Source of the DNA: an uncultured Collinsella sp.
Lineage (GTDB): Bacteria > Actinomycetota > Coriobacteriia > Coriobacteriales > Coriobacteriaceae
Assembly: GCA_937934165.1 (NCBI GenBank)
Contig: CALGZX010000014.1
Span: forward strand, 1 to 16,337
Length of the DNA stretch: 16,337 nucleotides
Reading direction: 5' to 3'
Shown here: positions 1 through 7,757 of the stretch, piece by piece
Numbering within the stretch: the stretch's first letter is position 1
Layout: every line of letters starts with the position of its first letter
The notes under the pieces: generated by a model
Told to the model about the DNA's origin: nothing
The model's input: only the letters and a program-made list of their open reading frames with translations
Databases searched by the model: none
Program-made: the position numbers and the translations under genes

Positions 1-52
1 ACGATATGGCACCGTGGGGACACATGTATGTCAATCCTGGTCTAACAGAGCC

Positions 53-140
53 TTAAAAAATCATTCCCGTCCCAGAAAGACCGGTCTTCCGCCACACGTC
101 ACCCAAAATGATTTTTTAATCCCCGTCCCAGAAAAATCAT
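53..140. repeat. Composite intergenic repeat just past the dnaE stop
   Basis: Two kinds of repeat are interleaved here. A 13-base sequence at 53-65 (TTAAAAAATCATT) recurs as its exact reverse complement at 107-119. A 13-base direct repeat (CCCGTCCCAGAAA) occurs at 66-78 and 122-134. Between them a perfect 12-base palindrome, AAGACCGGTCTT, lies at 77-88. Read on the minus strand, both direct copies give CTGGGACGGG, a motif that recurs in the loop of another intergenic hairpin at 12138-12162. It looks like two partly overlapping copies of one short repeat family rather than a gene. All matches were read by eye; the function is unknown. Confidence 0.7.
105..140 (-). terminator. Possible dnaE terminator hairpin
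   Basis: On the minus strand the dnaE stop codon is followed within two bases by a 9-bp perfect stem (ATGATTTTT at 140-132 pairing with AAAAATCAT at 116-108). The 15-base loop carries GGGACGGGG, and a short run of four U follows. The stem is AT-rich and the U-run short, so it may terminate weakly or act mainly as a repeat. Confidence 0.45.
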
Positions 141-141
141 C

Positions 142-3100
142 TTAGATCACCGTCACACGGCCTTGGTTACCCACGATGGCCTTTGCCTCTGCCAGCAGCG
201 GAATCGAGCGCGCGTTGACCTTGGCCGGCACCTCGGCACGCAGTACACGCCCGTCCACCTGCTCGATAAAGATCTCCACGCGGTCGCCGCCCGGGTTGGC
301 GGTAAGCACCGTGGCAAGACGCGCCATATTGCCCTGGCTAAAGCGGCTGTTGGGCACCATGACCTCAAACACCTTGGGCTTGTTGTTCTCCTCGTTGAGC
401 TCCAGCGGCACGATCTCCTGCGCGATGATCTGGTCGCCGCGGTCCGAGCGCTCGAGCTTGCCCTTAATGCGCACAAACGCATCGGACAGCTGCGCGCCGG
501 TCTCGGGATCGACCTCGCCGTACAGGTACCCCTCGGCCTCCTTGTAGGTCTTGGGGAACACCACGACCGTGGCCTCACCTTCCATGTCCTCGAGCTGCAC
601 GATGCCCATGGGGTCGCCGTTTTTGGTCACGCGCTTGGATACGCTCGAGACCATACCGGCCCACCACAACGCCTTGCCCTCGGGGATCTCCTGGTTGATG
701 GTGCCGCCCGTGGGGTTTTGCACTTCGTAGCCGGTGTCGATCTGCGAGAACGAGAAGTCGCGCGCCTTGGCTAGCGCATACTCAAACGGGCGCAGCGGGT
801 GGTCCGAGACATAGATGCCCAGAACCTCCTTCTCCTGGCTCAGCTTAAGGTGGCGGTCCCACTCCTGGCCATCCGGATCGGGCACGCTCACCTCAAAGCC
901 CGAGCCCTCAACATCGCCAAACATGTCGAAGAACGACGTCTGGCCGCTCGCACGATCCTTCTGGCGCTTCACGGCGGCATCGATAATGTTCTCGGGGTTG
1001 TTCTTGTCCACAAAGTGCATCATCTGGCGACGCGGATACCCCGTGGAGTCGAAGGCGCCTGCCTTGATGAGTGATTCGATCACGCGACGGTTTGCCTGGC
1101 TCGAGTCCACGCGCTCGACAAAGTCGTGCAGCGTCTTAAACGGGCCGCCCGCCTCGCGCTCGGCGATAATCGCCTGCGCCACGCCGGTGCCCACGCCGCG
1201 GATGCCGGCCAGGCCAAAGCGCACGCCCTCCTTGGTAGCCGTGAACTCGGTGCCGGACTCGTTGACATCTGGCGAAAGCACGGGGATGCCGTCGTGACGG
1301 CATGCCGAGACGTAGTGAACGATCTTGTCGGTCTTGCCCGTGTAGGACGTCAGAACGGCCGCCATGTACTCGTGCGGATAGTGCGCCTTAAGCCATGCCG
1401 TCTGCATAACCAGAATGGCGTAGCCGGCGGAGTGCGACTTGTTGAAGGCGTAGGACGCGAACTCGAGAACATCGTCCCAAATCTTCTGGGCGACCTCGCG
1501 CGTGTAGTTGTTCTTGATGGCGCCGTTCATCCAGTGGTCGTAGGTGGTCTCGTCCGAGCCATCCTCCCAGTGGAGCACCGTCGACGTGAGCAGCTTGATC
1601 TTTTTCTTAGCCACGGGCTTACGGATACGCGAGTCCGATTCGCCCTTGGAGAAGCCGCACATCTCAACGGAGATGAGCATAACCTGCTCCTGGTAGACCA
1701 TGGTGCCGTAGGTTTCGCCCAGGATGTCGTCCAGGCGGTCGTCGTAGGAGACGGCCGGCTCCTTGCCGTTCATACGGTTGATGTAGGACGAAACCATGCC
1801 GGCACCCAGCGGGCCCGGGCGGTATAGAGCGATCAATGCCACAACGTGCTTGTACTCGGTGGGCTTCATATTCTTGATCGTGGCCGTCATGCCGGCGGAC
1901 TCGACCTGGAAGACGCCGGCGGTGTGACCGGAGCCCATGAGCTTAAAGATCTCGGGGTCGTCAAAGGGAATCTCTTCCTCTTTGATGTCGATGCCGAAAT
2001 TCTTTTTGATGTTTGCCTTAGCCTTGGAGATAACCGTCAGCGTGCGCAGGCCCAGGAAGTCCATCTTGAGCAGGCCCATGTCGGCAACGGTATGGCCCTC
2101 GTACTGGGTAATCTCGACGCCGCCCTTGGTATCGAGCTTGGTGGGCACATGCTCGTTGACGGGATCGCGGCAGATCAGGACGGCGCACGCGTGCACACCC
2201 TCGCCACGGGTGAGGCCCTCGATCGAGAGCGCCGTGTCGATGATACGGCGGGCGTCATCATCCTTTTTATAGGCCTCGGCAAAGTCGGGGTTAAACAGAT
2301 CCTCTTTGCCGGGTTGCTTTTCGAGCACCTGCTTGAGCTTGACCTTGGGGTCGCTCGAGACCATCTTGGACAGGCGCTGGCCCATGTAGACCGGGTAGTC
2401 CAGCACGCGCGCGGCGTCGTTGATGGCCTGCTTGGCCTTAATGGTCGAGTAGGTGATGACGTGGGTGACCTTCTCGGGACCGTAGAGCTGGCGAACGTGC
2501 TCCACGACCTCGAGGCGCCGCTCATCGTCGAAGTCCATATCGATATCGGGCATCTCGGTACGCTGCGGGGACAGGAACCTCTCGAACATCAGGCCGTTCT
2601 CGAGCGGGTCGAACGCGGTGATGTTCATGGCGTAGGCGACGATAGCGCCGGCGGCCGAGCCACGGCCGGGACCGACGCCGATGCCGTTGTCCTTGGCCCA
2701 TTGCACGTACTCGGCGACGATCAAAAAGTAGGCGGCAAAGCCCTTGTCGCAGATGACCTTGTATTCGTACTCAAAGCGCTCTTTGATGTTGACGCCACAG
2801 ATCTCGCGCGTGGCCCAGTCGTCACCGTAGTGTTGGCGCAGGCCCTTCTCGCACTCGCGGCGGAACTGGCTCTCGTGCGTCTCGCCGGGATCGAGCAACG
2901 GGAAGCGCGGCAGGATGATGGAGTCCCAGTCCAGCTCAACGTAGCACTTGTCGGCAATCTCGAGCGTGTTGTCGCAGGCCTCGGGGCAATACGGGAACAT
3001 CGCCCGCATCTCCTCCTCGGTCTTCATGTAAAACTCCGAGCCGGTCATGCGCATGCGGTTGGGGTCGTCGACCTTGGCGTTCATGCCGATGCACATGATG

Positions 3101-3945
3101 ACGTCCTGCACGGGCGCGTCCTCGCGGCGCAGGTAGTGGAAGTCGTTGGTGGCGATGACCTTGACGCCCACCTGCTTGGCGATGTCGATGAGCGTGCGGT
3201 CCATCTGCTCGTCGGTCAGGCCGTTGTCGGTGGTGATGCCGTGTTCCTGGATCTCGATATAAAAGTCGCCGGGATCGAAGGTGTCACGGAAGGTCTCGGC
3301 CCACTTGATGGCGCCTTCCATGTCGCCGCGGTCGATGTATTTGGGGATGATGCCCGCGATGCAGGCGCTGGTGCAGATCATGCCCTTGGCGTGGCGGCGC
3401 AGGTTGTCGAGCGTCACGCGCGGCTTGTAGTAAAAGCCCTGCACAGCGGCCTCGGAGACCGTCTGCATCAGGTTGACGTAGCCCTCCTGGTCCTTGGCCA
3501 GAAGGATCATGTGGTAGAGCTCGGGCTTGTGGTCGCGGGCGAGCGTCTCGTCCGGCGTAAAGTAGACCTCGCAGCCAAAGATGGGTTTGATGACCAGAGG
3601 CGGCTTGAGCTCGTCGATGTTGCCCTTCTCGTCCCACATGGCCATGTCCTTCACATACTGGGCATGCTCGCGCGGGTTTTCCTCGGGATCGGGCTCCACC
3701 AGCTCGTCGCGGCGGTCCTTTTCCAAGAAGGCCTTGTCGTGGCTCCAGGTTTTGTACTCGGGCGTGCTGTGGTTAACGGCGTCGCAGGCCAGCGCCAGGT
3801 CGGGCACGCCGTACATGTAGCCGTGGTCGGTAATGGCCACGGCGGGCATACCCAGCTCAACGGCACGGTTGACCATATCCTGGATACGGGTTGCGCCGTC
3901 GAGCATGGAAAAAACAGTGTGATTGTGCAGATGGACGAATGCCAT
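142..3945 (-). CDS. dnaE: DNA polymerase III subunit alpha
   Basis: This is the catalytic subunit of the replicative DNA polymerase, 1267 residues. Domains in order: an N-terminal PHP domain (H-L-H-N-H at 5-9, D40-H41, C125-E126, C195, N-D-F-H at 267-270); the polymerase core with P-D-I-D-M-D-F, giving catalytic D467 and D469, and a third aspartate in K-M-D-F (D629); a helix-hairpin-helix region (GLAGIRGVG); and a C-terminal OB fold (WWAGMVSSVSKRVTKNGDPM). It is roughly 100 residues longer than the usual 1150-1180. Much of the excess is a charged insert at about residues 58-117, between the second PHP motif and KPIFGCE. The PHP metal ligands all look present, which in this family goes with proofreading activity. 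The ATG has GGAG eight bases upstream. It is co-directional with addA but separated by about 175 bases and a strong palindrome, so it is probably a separate transcription unit. Confidence 0.97.
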   Translation of the reverse strand: MAFVHLHNHTVFSMLDGATRIQDMVNRAVELGMPAVAITDHGYMYGVPDLALACDAVNHSTPEYKTWSHDKAFLEKDRRDELVEPDPEENPREHAQYVKDMAMWDEKGNIDELKPPLVIKPIFGCEVYFTPDETLARDHKPELYHMILLAKDQEGYVNLMQTVSEAAVQGFYYKPRVTLDNLRRHAKGMICTSACIAGIIPKYIDRGDMEGAIKWAETFRDTFDPGDFYIEIQEHGITTDNGLTDEQMDRTLIDIAKQVGVKVIATNDFHYLRREDAPVQDVIMCIGMNAKVDDPNRMRMTGSEFYMKTEEEMRAMFPYCPEACDNTLEIADKCYVELDWDSIILPRFPLLDPGETHESQFRRECEKGLRQHYGDDWATREICGVNIKERFEYEYKVICDKGFAAYFLIVAEYVQWAKDNGIGVGPGRGSAAGAIVAYAMNITAFDPLENGLMFERFLSPQRTEMPDIDMDFDDERRLEVVEHVRQLYGPEKVTHVITYSTIKAKQAINDAARVLDYPVYMGQRLSKMVSSDPKVKLKQVLEKQPGKEDLFNPDFAEAYKKDDDARRIIDTALSIEGLTRGEGVHACAVLICRDPVNEHVPTKLDTKGGVEITQYEGHTVADMGLLKMDFLGLRTLTVISKAKANIKKNFGIDIKEEEIPFDDPEIFKLMGSGHTAGVFQVESAGMTATIKNMKPTEYKHVVALIALYRPGPLGAGMVSSYINRMNGKEPAVSYDDRLDDILGETYGTMVYQEQVMLISVEMCGFSKGESDSRIRKPVAKKKIKLLTSTVLHWEDGSDETTYDHWMNGAIKNNYTREVAQKIWDDVLEFASYAFNKSHSAGYAILVMQTAWLKAHYPHEYMAAVLTSYTGKTDKIVHYVSACRHDGIPVLSPDVNESGTEFTATKEGVRFGLAGIRGVGTGVAQAIIAEREAGGPFKTLHDFVERVDSSQANRRVIESLIKAGAFDSTGYPRRQMMHFVDKNNPENIIDAAVKRQKDRASGQTSFFDMFGDVEGSGFEVSVPDPDGQEWDRHLKLSQEKEVLGIYVSDHPLRPFEYALAKARDFSFSQIDTGYEVQNPTGGTINQEIPEGKALWWAGMVSSVSKRVTKNGDPMGIVQLEDMEGEATVVVFPKTYKEAEGYLYGEVDPETGAQLSDAFVRIKGKLERSDRGDQIIAQEIVPLELNEENNKPKVFEVMVPNSRFSQGNMARLATVLTANPGGDRVEIFIEQVDGRVLRAEVPAKVNARSIPLLAEAKAIVGNQGRVTVI

Positions 3946-3984
3946 GTGATGAGCTCCGATGCGGGTTCGTGTTCTGACTGAACG

Positions 3985-3990
3985 ATTTTA
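3985..3990 (-). promoter_or_regulatory. Candidate -10 box for dnaE
   Basis: Reading the minus strand, TAAAAT lies about 40 bases before the dnaE start. No convincing -35 is visible at 16-18 bases. Just downstream is a small GTTC/GAAC dyad (3971-3983), near where transcription would begin. This is a weak call based on the -10 match alone. Confidence 0.25.
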
Positions 3991-4046
3991 CCGCACGGCG
4001 CGGACGGCACCCGAACCTAGCCAAACCAACACGGCTCCTCTTGCAG

Positions 4047-4109
4047 TTGCGGTGGAATAGTTCCCGCTTGGGCCACCTGGGCCGCAATACAGGAACTATT
4101 CCACCGCAA
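4047..4109. repeat. Palindromic intergenic repeat, TTGCGGTG type, copy A
   Basis: The left arm TTGCGGTGGAATAGTTCC (4047-4064) is the exact reverse complement of 4092-4109, an 18-bp perfect stem around a 27-base loop. It lies 12 bases past the addA stop and 101 bases before the dnaE start. There is no T-tract on either side, so it is not a classical intrinsic terminator, although so long a stem could still end or process the addBA transcript. The first eight bases of each arm are shared with the palindrome at 15093-15155. Confidence 0.8.
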
Positions 4110-4121
4110 GTTATCTGAGGG

Positions 4122-7100
4122 CTAGAGATTGTAGGTGACTACTTGGGGTTCGGCGGGTTCGACGAAGATGGCCGGATTCGCCTGCTCCACGCGAACGAAC
4201 TTGACCGTCACCGTCTCAAAGCCCGCCTTGTGCAACGCATCGGCGTAGACGCGCGCCTGCAGGGCGTGCTTCTCGAGCAGCTGGTCCGGCGTCTCATCCG
4301 GCGTGCCACCCGTCTTGTAGTCGATGACCAGTGCGCGCGACGGATCGGCCGGGTCGGTGGCCAGTGCATCGATGGCGCCCTCGGCATATGCACCGTAGCG
4401 GGCAATGTCCTTGTCCTCGCAGCCCAGCGAGAAGAACGGTACCTCGGCACGAACGCACGGCCAGGCAAGCAGCTCGGCACGGACCGCCGACTTGAGCCAG
4501 CGATCCAGAGCGACATCGAAGCGCTGGCGCTGCTCCGGCGTCAGGCGCCACAGACGCGCCAGCGCATCGGCGCGCGCAGCGGGCAACGCATCGGCACCCA
4601 TCTCGATGAGCCACTGGCAGGCGGCGTGGAAAGCCGAGCCCAGCGCCATGGGATTGCCGGCGGGCTCGACAGCAGCCACGTCCGCATCCGTCATCTCCGA
4701 GCCATCCGACTCCGCATCATCGCCAGCCTCGTCCATGGGCACGCGCGTCTCGGCGGCACGGTCCTCGGCCTCGGCATGCAGCGCCGCGGCAATCGACGAA
4801 TAGCTGTACGAGTCACGCATCGGATACGGACAGATGCCCATGCGCACGCCCACTGCCTGGGGATACACAAGCTCAAACGAATCGGGCTTGGGGTCGGCAG
4901 GACCGGGGACGGCGGCGCGGGCATCTGCACCGGCACCCTCCGCCCCCGCATCGCCACGAACGAGCCTGCCCTCGGCATCCAGCGAAGCGTTAGCCTCAAA
5001 CGCCTGCTCGCCAAAGGTAAAATCCGAAAGCGAAATGAGCTCGTAGTCGCCCAGCTGGGAGTTGTCGAACACCAGGCGGTCGGCATCGAGCTGCGGCATG
5101 TCCAGAGCGTCGGTCGGCAGAATACGGCGCAGCACGTCGTAGGTCAGATCGGTCTCGACGTCGAAGGTCGGCGCCGTCACCTTGCTACGGCTCACGCCGG
5201 CATCCATCGCCAAGATCAGCAGCTCGCGCGCACGCGTCATGGCAACATAGAGCAAGCGGGCCCGCTCCTCGAGCGAAAGCCGCAGGTCATCGTTGCGCAG
5301 GTGAGCAAATGCCTCGGCGGGAGAACCCGTCGCACAGACGTCCTCCATGAGCTCCGGCGGCAACCATAGCGATGCGCCCTTACCCTTAAACGCATGCTCA
5401 AACTGCTTTTTGACGTCGTCGCCCTTCACAAAGGTACCATCGGCGAGCATAACGCCGTCGAAGCGTGCCGGCAATGCCACGACCTGCGCTCCGCCCTCGA
5501 CGCGACCCATCTGTGCCGCACTCGAGGACTTACGCACGCCAAAGCACTCGGCGACCGCCACGACCGGATATTCCAGACCCTTGGAGGCGTGCACCGTCAT
5601 GATGCGCACCGCCCCGTCGCCCTCCTCGTTGAGGGCACCCGGAGCTTCCTTGCCCGCCAAGAAGCGGTCGAAGGCCAGCGCGATGGAACGCGGCGAGTTG
5701 CCGAAATCGGCCTCCGCCTCGGCCACGGCGTCGAGCGCCTTGAGCACGTTGGCGGCAATGGCCTTGCCCTCGGGACCGCGCTGTGCCAGACGCACAAACC
5801 AGCCGGAGGCGTTGACCACGGCACGCGCGATGGCGGCGAACGAATCGCGACCCACGCGACGAAGCGCATACCGCAGCACCTCGCGGGCGCGCGTCACGAG
5901 CGGCAGGTCTCGCAAACCCGGCACGTCGAAATCGCTCATGATGCCCGCGTCGATGTTGCGGCGCGACGTCTCGCCCGTCTCGCTATCGAGCTTGGTCGCC
6001 AGCGCCAGGAACTCCTGGGCGCCGAGTGCAAACATCGGCGAAGCGAGCAGCGGCATAAGGCCCTGCGCCGTATCGGCCGGATTGGCGAGCGCACAAACCA
6101 GGGCACGCACCGTCTGCACCTCGGCGGCTTGGGCAAAGACCGAGCCGCCCGCGATGACGCAGTCGAGCCCCTGGTCGCGGAAGGCCTGGGCGTAGACGTC
6201 GGCGTTGGTCATGCGGCCCAGCAGCAGCACCATGCCGCCCTGGGGCTGGCCGGCATCGGCAAGCGCGCGGAAGCGCTCGGCGATCGCACGGGCCTTGGCC
6301 TGTGTGCGCTCCTGCATACTGCCGCCGGCAACAAAGAAGGCCTGGCGGCGCGAGGCGTCCGCCACCAGCGTGTCCTTGTGGCCGTCGCTCGCCTCAAGAT
6401 CCAAAAAGCCCTGCATCAGGCCGCCGTCATCGCCGTCGAAGACGCGTGCCACATAGCGCAGCACCTCGTCGTGGCTGCGGAAGTTGCGCACGAGTTTGAC
6501 GAGTTCGCCGGCAGGGGCATCGGATGCGACGGACGTCTCGGGCGCAGCAGAGGAGCCCACCTTGCGCTCCTGACGGCGGAACACCTCGACCTCGGCGCCA
6601 CGGAAGCGATAGATGGACTGCTGCGCATCGCCTACGGTGCACAACGCGCGCTCCCCCGCGCCCGTCAGATAGCGAATCAAATCGACCTGCATCTGGTCGG
6701 TATCCTGGAACTCATCGATCATGACCATCTTAAAGCGGCCCTCGTATGCCGCTCGGATGGCCGGGTAATCGCACAGGGCCTCGTAGGCCATGCGCAGCAG
6801 GTCGTTGTTGTCGAGGGCAGACTGGCCGGCCTTGAGCGCGCGATACTCAGCCTCCACGGAACGGGCCAGGCCCACCAGCGCATCGAGCGCCGGGCCCCCG
6901 CAGGCAAGCACGATATTGATAAACGCATCGGCGGCCTCGGCCTTGAGCAGCTCGACCTGCTCCTTAGGGAATGCCTTGCTCGCGCGCGGCATGGTGCACG
7001 ACATCATGAGTCGCGCTGCATCGGCCATGGTCTTGCCGCTCGCCTCGAACGCGTCAATGGCGTCGAGTGCCATCTGCGCCTTCTCGGTCGCGGCCTTGCT

Positions 7101-7754
7101 TGCGCCCAGCGCTGCGCGATAGGCATCGGCGAGTGCCGAGGTATCGGCCTGGCCGCGCGCCACGCACACGTCGTCCATACCGCCCGGCAACTGGCTCGAC
7201 AGCTCCAGCAGGTCGCGCACCAGGCCCTTGATGGTCGTGCCGGTGCCAAAGGAACCGCCCTCGCCCGCCATGGGATACCAGGCATAGAGGGCCTTGAGCG
7301 ATGCCGCGAGCTCGGGGGCGGCATCGGGCGCCGTCGCGCGGGCCAGCACATGCTCAACAGCCTGGTCCATAAGCTCGTCGGTATCGGTGAGCACCGTGAA
7401 CTCGGGGTCGATGCCCAGCTCCAGCGCGTGCGCGCGCAGGATACGCGAGCACATGCCGTGAATGGTCGAAATCCACGCGTCGTCGACGGTCAGTGCTTCC
7501 TCGTCCATGCCCTCGTCGATAAGCGCACGGCGCACGCGGTCGCGAATCTCGGCCGCGGCATCCTTGGTAAAGGTGATGGCGAGCACCTGGTCCAGATGCT
7601 CGACGAACGGACCGGATTCGGGCGAGAGCGCGTAGACGATGCGGCGCGTGAGGGTAAAGGTCTTGCCCGAACCGGCGCCCGCCGAGACAAACAGCGGACG
7701 GTCGAGCGTCTTGACGATCTGCAGCTGTTGCGGCATCAAAGTCGAAAGATCCAT
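4122..7754 (-). CDS. addA: AddA-type helicase-nuclease subunit (UvrD/RecB family)
   Basis: This is the motor subunit of an AddAB-like complex that unwinds and resects double-strand breaks for RecA loading, 1210 residues. Superfamily 1A motifs run in order: Walker A SAGAGSGKT (24-32), Walker B I-D-E-F-Q-D (D347, E348), GDAQQSIYRFRGAE, NFRSHDEV, VRIMTVHASKGLE (about 711-723) and LLYVAMTRARE (about 832-845). A RecB-like nuclease domain follows: H1043 (GSAFH), D1129 (GAIDAL), D1145-Y-K1147 (VIDYKTGG) and a later Q (ALQARVYADAL). So both helicase and nuclease sites look intact. An acidic, alanine-rich low-complexity linker at about 920-1035 joins the two halves. The start lies three bases after the addB stop; its ribosome site (GGGAGGGG) is inside the end of addB, which suggests translational coupling. 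Confidence 0.93.
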   Translation of the reverse strand: MDLSTLMPQQLQIVKTLDRPLFVSAGAGSGKTFTLTRRIVYALSPESGPFVEHLDQVLAITFTKDAAAEIRDRVRRALIDEGMDEEALTVDDAWISTIHGMCSRILRAHALELGIDPEFTVLTDTDELMDQAVEHVLARATAPDAAPELAASLKALYAWYPMAGEGGSFGTGTTIKGLVRDLLELSSQLPGGMDDVCVARGQADTSALADAYRAALGASKAATEKAQMALDAIDAFEASGKTMADAARLMMSCTMPRASKAFPKEQVELLKAEAADAFINIVLACGGPALDALVGLARSVEAEYRALKAGQSALDNNDLLRMAYEALCDYPAIRAAYEGRFKMVMIDEFQDTDQMQVDLIRYLTGAGERALCTVGDAQQSIYRFRGAEVEVFRRQERKVGSSAAPETSVASDAPAGELVKLVRNFRSHDEVLRYVARVFDGDDGGLMQGFLDLEASDGHKDTLVADASRRQAFFVAGGSMQERTQAKARAIAERFRALADAGQPQGGMVLLLGRMTNADVYAQAFRDQGLDCVIAGGSVFAQAAEVQTVRALVCALANPADTAQGLMPLLASPMFALGAQEFLALATKLDSETGETSRRNIDAGIMSDFDVPGLRDLPLVTRAREVLRYALRRVGRDSFAAIARAVVNASGWFVRLAQRGPEGKAIAANVLKALDAVAEAEADFGNSPRSIALAFDRFLAGKEAPGALNEEGDGAVRIMTVHASKGLEYPVVAVAECFGVRKSSSAAQMGRVEGGAQVVALPARFDGVMLADGTFVKGDDVKKQFEHAFKGKGASLWLPPELMEDVCATGSPAEAFAHLRNDDLRLSLEERARLLYVAMTRARELLILAMDAGVSRSKVTAPTFDVETDLTYDVLRRILPTDALDMPQLDADRLVFDNSQLGDYELISLSDFTFGEQAFEANASLDAEGRLVRGDAGAEGAGADARAAVPGPADPKPDSFELVYPQAVGVRMGICPYPMRDSYSYSSIAAALHAEAEDRAAETRVPMDEAGDDAESDGSEMTDADVAAVEPAGNPMALGSAFHAACQWLIEMGADALPAARADALARLWRLTPEQRQRFDVALDRWLKSAVRAELLAWPCVRAEVPFFSLGCEDKDIARYGAYAEGAIDALATDPADPSRALVIDYKTGGTPDETPDQLLEKHALQARVYADALHKAGFETVTVKFVRVEQANPAIFVEPAEPQVVTYNL

Positions 7755-7757
7755 GGT

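Noticed and set aside
1846..3981. A 711-codon open frame on the plus strand opposite dnaE
   Set aside because: It mirrors a certain gene, lacks recognisable domains and is dominated by V, L, A, H, D and G repeats, as expected when a GC-rich gene is read in antisense.
4047..4109. Inverted repeats as transposon ends or a CRISPR repeat
   Set aside because: Only 63 bases with no transposase gene, no clear target duplication and no regular spacing of copies.
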